DNA of 35,282 nt from positions 1-35,282 of the forward strand of contig NZ_JAKWBF010000044.1 of assembly GCF_022513585.1 (NCBI RefSeq), given 5' to 3'. The translations under genes were made by a program, and so were the position numbers. Of this stretch, positions 1-7,915 are shown one piece after another. Positions within the stretch are counted from its first letter, which is position 1. Every line of letters starts with the position of its first letter. The stretch is from Gordonia gummivorans (GTDB taxonomy: Bacteria; Actinomycetota; Actinomycetes; Mycobacteriales; Mycobacteriaceae). Under the pieces are notes generated by a model. The model worked only from the letters and a program-made list of their open reading frames with translations. It ran no database searches and was not told the DNA's origin.

Positions 1-160
1 CCGCGTCGCTTGGGCACGTCAAATGCCGGGTTCACGATGCGCACGTACGTCCACTCACAGCCACAGTCGTTGCAGCTTGCCGCCCAGAGTTTTCGTGGCG
101 TGTGACAAGTTGTGACACTTTGCGGGGCAAACCCATGTTGCAGACGTGCGCAAAGTGGTC
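1..160 (-). other. possible partial reading frame next to the tRNA-Leu 3' end
   Basis: Read on the minus strand towards base 1, one frame stays open to the window edge and looks protein-like: it contains CNDCGCEWTYVRIVNP followed by a basic stretch. The closely spaced cysteines could be part of a zinc ribbon. No ATG or GTG start with a ribosome binding site is visible between the tRNA and this frame, and its third codon positions look less G/C-rich than those of neighbouring genes. It may be a remnant or the edge of an element next to the tRNA. A non-coding spacer is equally possible. The family is not recognised. Confidence 0.2.
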
Positions 161-180
161 GCTGGCCCGAGTTGACCAGT

Positions 181-265
<85 letters not shown>

Positions 266-324
266 ATGACCCAGATGTGGTCGAGGCAACCCTACCGCCC
301 GTGTGACGATCGGTGCAGGCCAGG

Positions 325-330
325 TACCGT
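325..330 (+). promoter_or_regulatory. -10 element of a probable leaderless promoter for the LprD-like gene
   Basis: TACCGT fits the actinobacterial TANNNT -10 pattern and ends 7 nt before the ATG at 338. Transcription would therefore start at or next to the start codon. There is no convincing Shine-Dalgarno sequence in between. The same hexamer sits in the same place before the epimerase gene at 22663. This is inferred from position only. Confidence 0.45.
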
Positions 331-337
331 CGTGGGT

Positions 338-757
338 ATGTCCACGTCGCCGCGCCGCACCCATCGGCCTGCACTCATCGTGCTGGTCGCGGTCGCCGCG
401 CTGGCGTGTTTGGCGCTCGCGTGGTGGCAGTGGGACCGCTACGAGTCGTCGTCGGGGACGGCGCAGAACCTCGGTTACGCGTTGCAGTGGCCGGCGTTCG
501 CCGTCGCGGTCATCTACGCCTACCGCCGCTTTGTGGTCCTGGAACGCGCCCCCGAGGAGGAGCGCACATCGGCCGCCCGGAGCAAGGGGGCGACCGAGAT
601 CCCCGATGGGTTGCTCCCCAAACGGCCGACGACGCCCAGCGCCTCGTCGTTGTCCAATCCCCCGGACGCCGGCGAGGACAAGGTTCTCGCCGACTACAAC
701 CGCTACCTCGCCGAACTCGACTCCCGCGATGATGTGCACGAGAAGGGACCCCTGTGA
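338..757 (+). CDS. LprD-like small membrane protein
   Basis: 139 aa. One hydrophobic segment (about residues 10-29, ALIVLVAVAALACLALAWWQ) contains a cysteine and is followed by WDRYESSSGTAQNLGYALQWP. A second hydrophobic stretch (about 44-60) is followed by YAYRRF. The C-terminal half is polar and probably cytoplasmic. Architecture and position match M. tuberculosis Rv1343c (annotated LprD), which also lies next to a DUF3817 gene. The lipobox is weak: the cysteine sits in LAC with a leucine after it, so lipid attachment is doubtful. Its stop overlaps the GTG start of the next gene (GTGA), so the two are probably translated together. Upstream GTG or ATG codons in frame exist, but 338 fits the protein N-terminus and the -10 element. 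Function is unknown. Confidence 0.8.
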   Translation: MSTSPRRTHRPALIVLVAVAALACLALAWWQWDRYESSSGTAQNLGYALQWPAFAVAVIYAYRRFVVLERAPEEERTSAARSKGATEIPDGLLPKRPTTPSASSLSNPPDAGEDKVLADYNRYLAELDSRDDVHEKGPL

Positions 758-1116
758 ACAACCCAGCCACCGAGACAGCCCAGCCCGACGGGACGACGGC
801 ACCCGTCGAGAAGGTCAAGGGTGCGCTGCTTCGCTACCGGGTGCTGGCCTGGATCACCGGTCTGTGGCTGCTGCTGCTCGTCGCGGAACTGATCCTCAAG
901 TACGGGTTCGACAACGACTCGCTCGACTTCGTGCCGATCGTCCACGGCTGGGTGTACTTCGCGTATCTGATCTGCATGGTCGACCTCGCGATGAAGGTGC
1001 GTTGGCCACTCGGCAAGTCACTGCTCACCGCGATCGCGGGCACGATTCCGTTCCTGTCCTTCTGGTTCGAGCATGTACGCACCAAGGAAGTAAAGGCGCA
1101 GTTCAACCTCTCCTAA
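754..1116 (+). CDS. DUF3817 family integral membrane protein
   Basis: 120 aa, GTG start in a 4-base GTGA overlap with the lprD-like gene. About three membrane segments are visible: VLAWITGLWLLLLVAEL, a central segment around VHGWVYFAYLICMVDLA, and one around SLLTAIAGTIPFLSFWFEH. The VHGWVYFAY block and the FLSFWFEH-VRTKEV ending are typical of DUF3817. It corresponds to Rv1342c in M. tuberculosis. The biochemical role is unknown. A second member of the same family lies at 20840-21199 in this window. Confidence 0.88.
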   Translation: MNNPATETAQPDGTTAPVEKVKGALLRYRVLAWITGLWLLLLVAELILKYGFDNDSLDFVPIVHGWVYFAYLICMVDLAMKVRWPLGKSLLTAIAGTIPFLSFWFEHVRTKEVKAQFNLS

Positions 1117-1161
1117 GGGCGTCGCAGCGCTCCATTCACCGCGATCGGGCTCACTGGGCCG

Positions 1162-2277
1162 GTGCGGATCGTCCAACTCGCGAACTTCTACGGCGCCCGG
1201 TCCGGCGGTCTGCGCACCGCCATCGACCGATGGGGCGCCGGTTATGTGTCGGCCGGCCACGAGGTGGTGCTGGTGGTGCCCGGTCAGGAGCGCGACGAGG
1301 AAGTCTTACCGTCAGGCGTAGTGCGGATCACCGTTCCCGCACCGCGGATTCCGTGCTCGGGCGGCTACCGACTGGCGTCGGCTCGCAGGGTCGCCGATGT
1401 GCTCGGCTACTTGCGCCCCGATTCCATCGAGGTGTCGGATCGGTTGACGCTGCGCGGCTTCGGCCGGTGGGCCAGGCGGCGCGATGTGCACGCGACGATG
1501 GTGTCGCACGAGCGATTCGACCGCCTGCTCGGCCAGGTGATGCCCGACGCGGCCGCGCGTCGACTCGCTGACCGCGCCAACGCCGACATCGCACGATCCT
1601 TCGACACCGTGGTCTGCACCACCGGATTCGCCGCCGCAGAGTTTGAACGGGTCGGTGCGGGTAACCTCGTCCGCGCGCCGCTCGGCGTCGATCTCGACGT
1701 CTTCGACCCGCGCCACCTCGACCCCGATCTGACCACCCGCTGGACCGGTGGCACCGGCACCCTCATCGCGCATTGCGGCCGGTTGTCGGTGGAGAAGCGG
1801 GTCGACCGCAGCATCACCGCCGTCGGGCGCCTGCATCGCAAGGGTGTACCCGCTCACCTCGTGGTGGCCGGTGACGGCCCGATGCGCGGACCGCTCCACA
1901 GCGTGGCACGCGGTTTGCCGGTCACCTTCCTCGGGCACCTGAGCGACCGCCACCAGGTGGCCTCACTCCTGGCCAGCGCCGACATCTCGCTCGCGCCCGG
2001 ACCGCACGAGACGTTCTGCCTCTCCGCGCTCGAGTCGCTGGCGGCCGGTACGCCGGTGGTCGGATCCCGGTCGTCGGCGGTCGCGGGTCTGGTCGACGAC
2101 ACGTGCGGTGCACTGTCGGAGAACTCCGGCGCCGGGTTCGCCGACGCCATCGAACAGGTGCTGACGCTGCCGCAGGCCGACCGCGAACACGCAGCACGCG
2201 CGCGGGCGTTGCAGTATCGCTGGCCGGATTCGGTGGCGCGGATGCTCAAGGTGCACGGCGCGCTGATGGCTGGTTGA
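1162..2277 (+). CDS. pimC: PimC-like GDP-mannose-dependent alpha-mannosyltransferase (GT4)
   Basis: 371 aa, GTG start (RIVQLANFYGARSGGLRT). The N-terminus, the internal CTTGFAAAEFERVGAGN block, CGRLSVEK and APGPHETFCLSALESL closely resemble PimC, the enzyme reported in some M. tuberculosis strains to add the third mannose to phosphatidylinositol mannosides on the inner face of the membrane. Two Rossmann domains of the GT-B fold are visible. The E-x7-E motif (HETFCLSALE) is the retaining GT4 signature. The gene begins 45 nt after the DUF3817 gene on the same strand and may belong to the same transcript. The assignment is from remembered sequence similarity. Another mannosyl- or glucosyltransferase of the same family is the main alternative. 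Confidence 0.8.
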   Translation: MRIVQLANFYGARSGGLRTAIDRWGAGYVSAGHEVVLVVPGQERDEEVLPSGVVRITVPAPRIPCSGGYRLASARRVADVLGYLRPDSIEVSDRLTLRGFGRWARRRDVHATMVSHERFDRLLGQVMPDAAARRLADRANADIARSFDTVVCTTGFAAAEFERVGAGNLVRAPLGVDLDVFDPRHLDPDLTTRWTGGTGTLIAHCGRLSVEKRVDRSITAVGRLHRKGVPAHLVVAGDGPMRGPLHSVARGLPVTFLGHLSDRHQVASLLASADISLAPGPHETFCLSALESLAAGTPVVGSRSSAVAGLVDDTCGALSENSGAGFADAIEQVLTLPQADREHAARARALQYRWPDSVARMLKVHGALMAG

Positions 2278-2407
2278 TCCTGACGGGCTCCGGGACCAAC
2301 GGCGCGCGTCCGTGGTCGCGGACATGGTCGGCTCGCCTGTGGTTCGACACGCGTCGAGCTCGCAGGCTCGCACGTCGCGGCTCAACCAGCGGGGTGGTAC
2401 ATCTCGA

Positions 2408-3031
2408 TCAGGAGGTGGCGGCAGCCAGATCACGAAGCGCAGGAACCAACTGCGCCAACGCTTTTCCGCGGTGACTCAGGGAGTCCTTCTCCGCGGGCGA
2501 CAACTCCGCCGACGACCGGCCCTGGGCCACAGCATCATCCGGCGCGAACAGCGGGTCGTAACCGAAACCGTTGGCGCCCTGCGTGGTTCGCAGAATCCGA
2601 CCACGCCACTCGCCGCGGACCACCACCTGCGAGCCGTCCGGAAAGACCAGCGCACATGCCGAAACGAACCCGGCGCCGCGTCGGTCGTCGGGCACATCGC
2701 CAATCTGCGCCAGCAGGAGTTCGTTGTTGGCAGCGTCGTCGCCGTGGCGTCCCGACCACCGCGCGGACAGCACCCCGGGCATGCCGCCCAGCGCGTCCAC
2801 CGAGATTCCGGAATCATCTGCGAGACACGGCAATCCGGTGGCGCGAGCACCTGACGACGCTTTGATCAGCGCGTTCTCCTCGAAGGTCGCGCCGGTCTCG
2901 GGTTCCTCCGGGAACTCGGGTACCGCGTCGAGCCCGATCACGTCGAGACCGGTGATCCCGGCCGCGTCGACAACCCGCTGCAGTTCGGCGAGCTTCTTAC
3001 GGTTTCGACTGGCCAGCAGCAGTGTGGGCAC
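2408..3031 (-). CDS. rdgB: RdgB/HAM1 family non-canonical purine NTP pyrophosphatase
   Basis: 207 aa, with the family's usual length and motifs: N-terminal LLLASRNRKKLAEL (substrate-binding strand and helix), ATFEENALIKA, LADDSGISVDALGG (metal-binding acidic cluster), GFGYDPLFAP and a C-terminal SHRGKAL. The enzyme hydrolyses dITP, ITP and XTP to monophosphates, keeping deaminated purines out of nucleic acids. It is the last gene of the long minus-strand run. Its start lies 14 nt after the rph stop, the same pairing as Rv1340-Rv1341, and it is probably co-transcribed with rph. It is convergent with pimC. Confidence 0.95.
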   Translation of the reverse strand: MPTLLLASRNRKKLAELQRVVDAAGITGLDVIGLDAVPEFPEEPETGATFEENALIKASSGARATGLPCLADDSGISVDALGGMPGVLSARWSGRHGDDAANNELLLAQIGDVPDDRRGAGFVSACALVFPDGSQVVVRGEWRGRILRTTQGANGFGYDPLFAPDDAVAQGRSSAELSPAEKDSLSHRGKALAQLVPALRDLAAATS

Positions 3032-3045
3032 GACGAATCAGATCC

Positions 3046-3801
3046 TCACGACTTGTCCGGCAGCTCACCGGGATACGGCGCGGCCAGTACCTCGCGCTGG
3101 GCGGCGAACAGTGCGTCGGTGCCGACGGCCGCCATGTCCAGCAGGGAGTCCAGGGTGCTGCGGGCGAAGGTCGCGCCCTCGCCGGTCCCCTGCACCTCGA
3201 CCAGGGTGCCCGCATCGGTGGCCACGACGTTCATGTCGACCTCGGCCCGCGAATCCTCTTCGTACGGAAGGTCGAGCCGGACCCGACCGTCGACGACGCC
3301 GACGCTCACCGCGGCGATCGCACAGGACAGCGGCTGCGGATCGCTGAGCCGACCGGCCGCACGCAGCCACTCGACCGCATCCGCGAGGGCGACGTACGCG
3401 CCGGTGATCGCAGCCGTGCGCGTGCCGCCGTCGGCCTGCAGCACGTCACAGTCGAGGGCGATGGTGTTCTCGCCGAGCGCACCCAGATCGATGCACGCGC
3501 GCAGTGAACGTCCGACCAGGCGGCTGATCTCATGGGTCCGGCCACCGACCCGGCCCTTGACCGACTCGCGCGACGACCGCTCGTGCGTCGCCGCCGGCAG
3601 CATCGCGTACTCGGCGGTCAGCCAGCCCAGTCCCGAACCCTTGCGCCAGCGCGGCACACCTTCGGTCACGCTCGCCGTACACATCACTCGCGTTTGACCG
3701 AACTCCACGAGGACCGAACCCGCAGGATGCGAGGTGAATCCCCGGGTGAAGGAGATGGGACGCAGTTCGTCGTCGGCTCTGCCGTCAGCTCGTGTGGTCA
3801 C
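3046..3801 (-). CDS. rph: ribonuclease PH
   Basis: 251 aa, GTG start. The N-terminus RADGRADDELRPISFTRGF is diagnostic for RNase PH, as are GWLTAEYAMLP, RSLRACIDL and LDCDVLQADGGTRTAAITGAYVA in the middle. It trims tRNA 3' ends by phosphorolysis, forming a hexamer. It sits between the MBL phosphodiesterase gene and rdgB on the minus strand, with short gaps. The family is complete in length and no key motif is missing. Confidence 0.96.
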   Translation of the reverse strand: MTTRADGRADDELRPISFTRGFTSHPAGSVLVEFGQTRVMCTASVTEGVPRWRKGSGLGWLTAEYAMLPAATHERSSRESVKGRVGGRTHEISRLVGRSLRACIDLGALGENTIALDCDVLQADGGTRTAAITGAYVALADAVEWLRAAGRLSDPQPLSCAIAAVSVGVVDGRVRLDLPYEEDSRAEVDMNVVATDAGTLVEVQGTGEGATFARSTLDSLLDMAAVGTDALFAAQREVLAAPYPGELPDKS

Positions 3802-3819
3802 CCGAACAACTGTAGGTGG

Positions 3820-4605
3820 TCACGCACCGACGTCGATGACGCGGCCCTGCCGCATCAGCTGGATCGGTCCGGAGTACGTGCGGTGGGCCTCGGCCACCAC
3901 CGCATCGACGTCGGTCCACGGTGCGATGTGGGTCAGGGCGAGCGCCTTCACGTTCGCCTTGGTCGCCGCCTCGCCGGCCTCGATGCCGGACAGATGCAGG
4001 TGCGGGGGCCGCTCAGAGGGCGCGTGCGTCCACGTCGCCTCGCACAGAAAGAGGTCGGCGCCGTCGGCGAGTTCGATGAGTTCGTCACACATGGCGGTGT
4101 CACCGCTGAACGCGAGCACCTCACCGTCGGGTCCGGTGACACGCAGCCCGAACGTCGACGGCGGATGGTCGACCTCGAAGGCGCGGAAATGCATGCCGCC
4201 GAGCGTCACCTCCATCGCGTCGTGCCATTCGTGCACGTCGAAGGTGTCGGTGATGTCGTCGACCTGGCCCGGGAATTCCGACGATCCCGCACCGATTCGC
4301 ATCGCAGTTCCGGGCGGACCGTAGAGCGGCGCCTTGTCGATGGCAGCATTCGGCTCGACCATGCAGCTCGGCGCATAGCGACGCCAGACGAGCATCGCGG
4401 GCAGATCCATGCAGTGATCTGCGTGTAGGTGGGACAAGACCACGGCAACATTCTTCGGATCGGTCACTCGTTGGAGTTCGCCGAGGACACCCGGACCGCA
4501 ATCCATCAGCACGGGTTGTTCCCCGGGTACCGAGAGCAGGTAGCCAGAACAGGCCGCTCCGGGCCCGCCCACACTTCCCGAACATCCGAGGACCGTCAGA
4601 CGCAT
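3820..4605 (-). CDS. metallo-beta-lactamase fold phosphodiesterase (Rv1339-like)
   Basis: 261 aa. The metal-binding motif is HLHADH at residues 59-64. A further histidine is in DHPP near 167 (EVDHPPSTFGLRV) and an aspartate in FSGDTAMCDEL. The N-terminus MRLTVLGCSGS with GPGAACSGYLL matches the Rv1339 group, described as an atypical class II cyclic-nucleotide phosphodiesterase that hydrolyses cAMP. A role as tRNase Z is less likely, because rph is adjacent here only by conserved order. It lies 18 nt upstream of rph on the minus strand and 83 nt after murI. The substrate assignment rests on family knowledge. Confidence 0.85.
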   Translation of the reverse strand: MRLTVLGCSGSVGGPGAACSGYLLSVPGEQPVLMDCGPGVLGELQRVTDPKNVAVVLSHLHADHCMDLPAMLVWRRYAPSCMVEPNAAIDKAPLYGPPGTAMRIGAGSSEFPGQVDDITDTFDVHEWHDAMEVTLGGMHFRAFEVDHPPSTFGLRVTGPDGEVLAFSGDTAMCDELIELADGADLFLCEATWTHAPSERPPHLHLSGIEAGEAATKANVKALALTHIAPWTDVDAVVAEAHRTYSGPIQLMRQGRVIDVGA

Positions 4606-4688
4606 ACGCCTACCATGCCATGCCGGTCGGATCGGGAGACCACATACGGGTCACAAGTCCAACTCGAGTGGTGACTCCGGGCTCGACC

Positions 4689-5498
4689 TCAGACGTGCTC
4701 GACGTGACCGATCGCCGGGCCGAGGAACCTGGTCGACAGCTTGGCGAAGAACTCGGGATCGCCGGTCGCCTGGAAGATGCGATCGGCGGTGCGGTCGGAA
4801 TGCGAATGCAGGAGGTCGGCTTCGGTGAGGACGCGGAACAGGTCCTTGGCGGTCTCCTCGGCGCTCGACACCAAGGTCACCTCGTCGCCCATGGCGAGCT
4901 GGATGACGCCCGAGAGCAGCGGATAGTGCGTGCAGCCGAGGACAACGGTGTCGACGCCCGCTTCTTGCAAGGGTTCGAGGTAGCCCTGCGCGAGGCCGAG
5001 GATCTGCCGGCCGCTGGTGATGCCGCGCTCGACGAAGTCGACGAACCGCGGACACGGAACCGCGGTGATGACCGCGTCGCGGGCCGCCGCGAACGAGTCC
5101 TGATAGGCGCGTGACGCGATGGTCGCCTCGGTGCCGATGACGCCGATGCGGCCCGTCTTGGTGGCCACCACGGCCCGACGCACCGCCGGGAGCACGACCT
5201 CCACCACCGGGATCGGCGCATAGCGTTCGCGTGCATCCCGCAGGCAGGCGGCCGACGCGGTGTTGCACGCGATGACGATCGCCTTGACACCGCGTTCGGC
5301 GAGGTCATCACCGATCGCGAGAGCGTGCTTGCGGATCTCCGGGATGGTCAGCGGACCGTAGGGGCCGTTGGCGGTGTCGCCGATGTAGATGATGTCTTCG
5401 TCGGGCAGCAGGTCGATGATCGCGCGCGCCACGGTCAGTCCCCCGACCCCCGAATCGAACACCCCGATCGGTGCCTCGCGAGATGCTCCGGCGGCTAT
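4689..5498 (-). CDS. murI: glutamate racemase, probable ATA start
   Basis: 269 aa if it starts at 5498. It supplies D-glutamate for peptidoglycan. VFDSGVGGLTVARAI contains the first catalytic-region Asp/Ser. The first catalytic cysteine is in VIACNTASAACL and the second in VLGCTHYPLLSG. The only ATG, GTG or TTG codon near the N-terminus is a GTG (5460-5462) inside VFDSG, which would remove the first beta strand. The in-frame codon ATA at 5496-5498 overlaps the rhomboid TAG stop as ATAG. It follows a GGGGGTGG purine run at 4-nt spacing, and gives an N-terminus (MAAGASREAPIGVFDSG) of about the length of M. tuberculosis MurI. ATC at 5466-5468 is a second candidate. The gene function is certain; the start is not. 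Confidence 0.93.
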   Translation of the reverse strand: MAAGASREAPIGVFDSGVGGLTVARAIIDLLPDEDIIYIGDTANGPYGPLTIPEIRKHALAIGDDLAERGVKAIVIACNTASAACLRDARERYAPIPVVEVVLPAVRRAVVATKTGRIGVIGTEATIASRAYQDSFAAARDAVITAVPCPRFVDFVERGITSGRQILGLAQGYLEPLQEAGVDTVVLGCTHYPLLSGVIQLAMGDEVTLVSSAEETAKDLFRVLTEADLLHSHSDRTADRIFQATGDPEFFAKLSTRFLGPAIGHVEHV

Positions 5499-6133
5499 GA
5501 CGCCACCCCCGGCGTGGTCGGTGTGGCCCGCTTGCGGCGTTCCCGTTCACCGAGGAACCAGGCGGCGAGCACGCCGCCGATAGCGCCGAAGAGATGCGCC
5601 TGCCACGACACCGTCGGATCGGTCGGCAGCACTCCCCACAGGATGGAGCCGTAGATCAGGAACAGCACCGCACCACCGAGGATCTGCCAGAGGTCGCGAT
5701 TGAACAGGCCGCGGATCAGCAGGAAGGTCAGCCAGCCGAAGATGATGCCGGAGGCGCCGACCGTGATCGTGTAGGGCGGCGCGAACAACCACACACCCAG
5801 ACCGGACACGACCCACACGATGCCGGTCACGACGAGGAACCGCTGCGTCATCAGCAGTAGGAAGCACAAGACGACGCCCGGAATCAGGTTGGCGAACAGA
5901 TGCGCCCAGTCGGCATGCAGCAGCGGTGCCCAGATGATGCCGTCGAGGCCGTCGACCTCGCGCGGCTCGATCCCGTTGTCGTCGAGGTCGAATCGGGTGG
6001 CCGCGTCGATGGCCTCGATCACGAACAGTCCCGCGACGATGCACACGGTGATGATCGCCGAGCGCAACCACAGTGGCTTCGACGTCGGTGCGGGCGCTTG
6101 CCCGTACGGCGCGGGGTAGGTCATCTGCAACAC
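5495..6133 (-). CDS. rhomboid family intramembrane serine protease
   Basis: 212 aa (GTG at 6133; ATG at 6124 is an alternative start). Six or so membrane segments. The catalytic serine is S128 in TVGASGIIFGW and the catalytic histidine H180 in SWQAHLFGAIGG. The HADWAHLFANLIPG motif at about 73-86 supplies the conserved N-terminal His/Asn region. It corresponds to Rv1337. The polar ends, rich in Arg/Lys at the C-terminus (GERERRKRA), are probably cytoplasmic. It lies between cysM and murI on the minus strand, and its stop overlaps the inferred murI start. Substrates are not known. Confidence 0.93.
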   Translation of the reverse strand: MLQMTYPAPYGQAPAPTSKPLWLRSAIITVCIVAGLFVIEAIDAATRFDLDDNGIEPREVDGLDGIIWAPLLHADWAHLFANLIPGVVLCFLLLMTQRFLVVTGIVWVVSGLGVWLFAPPYTITVGASGIIFGWLTFLLIRGLFNRDLWQILGGAVLFLIYGSILWGVLPTDPTVSWQAHLFGAIGGVLAAWFLGERERRKRATPTTPGVAS

Positions 6134-6162
6134 TTTCTCGCCGGCTCGGACCGCGGTTTCCC

Positions 6163-7149
6163 CTAGGCCCAGAGCTGGCCTTCGAGGGCCTGTTCTGCGT
6201 CGTCCAGGCTACCTTCGTATGCGCCGGTCGACAGATACTTCCACCCCGCGTCGGGCACCACGAACCCGATGTCGGCACGCTGCCCCGCCTTCAGCGCACG
6301 ACGTCCGACGCCGCGCGCGGCCTGCAGGATCGCGCCCGTGGAGATGCCGGCGAAAATCCCCTCCTGCTCGATCAATTCACGCACCCGGGCCACCGCGTCG
6401 ACGCCCTGTACCGAGAAGCGTCGGGTCAGGACGGTGTCATCGTAGAGTTCGGGAACGAAACCCTCGTCGATGTTGCGCAGACCGTACACCTCGTCGCCGT
6501 ATCGCGGTTCGGCAGCGACGATCTCGATGTCAGGCTTGCGCTCGCGGAGGAATCGGCCGACGCCCATGAGGGTGCCGGTGGTGCCGAGCCCGGCGACGAA
6601 GTGGGTGATCTCGGGCAGGTCGGCATACAACTCCGGACCGGTGCCCTCGTAGTGCGCGGCGACGTTGGCGGCATTTCCGTACTGATAGAGCATCACCCAG
6701 TCGGAGTGTTGCGCCGCGAGATCTTTCGCCATCGCGACCGCCGTGTTGGAGCCACCGGCGGCGGGTGACGAGATCACCTCGGCGCCGAACATGCGCAGCA
6801 AAGAGCGCCGTTCCTCCGAGGTGTTCTCCGGCATCACGCAGATGAGGTGGTAGCCCTTCAGCTTGGCCGCCATGGCCAGGGAGATCCCGGTGTTACCGCT
6901 GGTGGGTTCCAGGATCGTCGACCCGGGGCTCAGCAGTCCGTCACGTTCGGCCTGCTCGATCATCCGCAAGGCCGGGCGGTCCTTGATGGATCCGGTCGGA
7001 TTGCGGTCCTCCAACTTGGCCCACAACCGGACGTGCGGGCCGCCGTCGGGATCGCTCGGATCGGAGTCGTCCCATCGGGGCGAGAGCCGCTGCAATCCGA
7101 TCAGCGGGGTGTGACCGACCGAGTCGATCAGTGATTCGTATCGGGCCAC
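6163..7149 (-). CDS. cysM: CysM, O-phosphoserine sulfhydrylase (CysO-dependent cysteine synthase)
   Basis: 328 aa, GTG start. PLP-dependent fold type II enzyme. The lysine that binds PLP is K56 in NPTGSIKDRPA; TSGNTG at 84-89 binds the substrate carboxylate; GLGTTGTLMGVG is the PLP-phosphate loop and GISTGAIL is near the C-terminus. In actinobacteria CysM uses O-phosphoserine and the thiocarboxylated carrier CysO to make cysteine. The gene starts 3 nt after the cysO stop, and mec is just upstream, so the whole module is preserved as in Rv1334-1336. Confidence 0.95.
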   Translation of the reverse strand: MARYESLIDSVGHTPLIGLQRLSPRWDDSDPSDPDGGPHVRLWAKLEDRNPTGSIKDRPALRMIEQAERDGLLSPGSTILEPTSGNTGISLAMAAKLKGYHLICVMPENTSEERRSLLRMFGAEVISSPAAGGSNTAVAMAKDLAAQHSDWVMLYQYGNAANVAAHYEGTGPELYADLPEITHFVAGLGTTGTLMGVGRFLRERKPDIEIVAAEPRYGDEVYGLRNIDEGFVPELYDDTVLTRRFSVQGVDAVARVRELIEQEGIFAGISTGAILQAARGVGRRALKAGQRADIGFVVPDAGWKYLSTGAYEGSLDDAEQALEGQLWA

Positions 7150-7152
7150 GCC

Positions 7153-7425
7153 TCAGCCACCGGCCACCGCGGGCAGAATGGTGACCTCGTCACCCTCGTC
7201 GATCGTGGTCTGCAGTCCGCCCGAGAAACGGACGTCCTCGTCGTTGACGTACACGTTCACGAAGCGATGCAGTTTGCCGTCGGCCACCAGACGTTCTTTG
7301 AGACCCGGGTTGGCGGTCTCGAGGTTGTCGATCAGCTCGGCGAGCGTTGCGCCGCTGCCGTCGACGCGCTTGGCGCCCCCGGTGTGCGGACGCAGGATGG
7401 TGGGAATGGACACCGTGACAGACAT
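7153..7425 (-). CDS. cysO: CysO sulfur carrier protein (ubiquitin-like)
   Basis: 90 aa with the ubiquitin/ThiS/MoaD-like size and fold pattern, ending in a free diglycine (VAGG at 87-90). This end is adenylated and turned into a thiocarboxylate by a MoeB-type enzyme not in this window. PTILRPHTGGAKRVDG at the start and FVNVYVNDEDVRFSGGLQT are typical CysO blocks. An AGGAG sequence lies 7 nt before the ATG and overlaps the mec stop, so translation is probably coupled. It hands sulfur to CysM, and Mec then cleaves the CysO-cysteine adduct. Confidence 0.96.
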   Translation of the reverse strand: MSVTVSIPTILRPHTGGAKRVDGSGATLAELIDNLETANPGLKERLVADGKLHRFVNVYVNDEDVRFSGGLQTTIDEGDEVTILPAVAGG

Positions 7426-7428
7426 GGT

Positions 7429-7836
7429 TCAGCTCCTGATCTCGATGGGTTCTTCGGTGACCACGCCGTCGACGATGCGATAGCTGCGAACCTCGGCGGT
7501 GTCGGGTTCACGCGTGGACACCAGCACGTAATGGGCGTTGGGCTCGCTGGCGTAGGAGATGTCGGTGCGGCTCGGATACGCCTCGGTCGCGGTGTGCGAG
7601 TGGTAGATGACGATCGGTTCCTCGTCCTGCCGGTCCATCTCGCGCCACACCTTGAGTTGCTCGCCCGAATCGAATCGGTAGAACGTCGGCGACCGCTCGG
7701 CATTGACCATGGCGATGAACCGCTGCGGCGTATCGCTGCCCTCGGGCCCCGCGATCACGCCACAGGCCTCGTCGGGATGGTCGGCACGAGCGTGTTCCAC
7801 CATCGCATCGACGAGATCCTGGCCGATCCTCAGCAT
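7429..7836 (-). CDS. mec: Mec, JAMM-type zinc metallopeptidase releasing cysteine from CysO
   Basis: 135 aa from the ATG at 7836. This start was chosen because the family begins MLRI and because the longer open frame upstream is arginine-rich non-homologous sequence running into the S58 gene. The JAMM zinc motif is complete: E23 in PDEACGVIAG, then H79-S-H81, S89 and D92 in HSHTATEAYPSRTD. It removes the newly made cysteine from the C-terminal glycine of CysO. A GGGAG sequence lies 10 nt before the start. It is the first gene of the mec-cysO-cysM block on the minus strand. Confidence 0.93.
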   Translation of the reverse strand: MLRIGQDLVDAMVEHARADHPDEACGVIAGPEGSDTPQRFIAMVNAERSPTFYRFDSGEQLKVWREMDRQDEEPIVIYHSHTATEAYPSRTDISYASEPNAHYVLVSTREPDTAEVRSYRIVDGVVTEEPIEIRS

Positions 7837-7915
7837 GCTCTGACGTCTCCCAACCCGGCTGTCGCGACCCCTGGACAGGGCCATCGGTGAAGGTTCAACA
7901 CCGATTCCAGCCACC

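Noticed and set aside
2269..2390. 9-bp inverted repeat GCTGGTTGA/TCAACCAGC spanning the pimC-rdgB gap
   Set aside because: The arms are 104 nt apart and one includes the pimC stop codon. No compact hairpin or T-tract is seen, so chance is likely.
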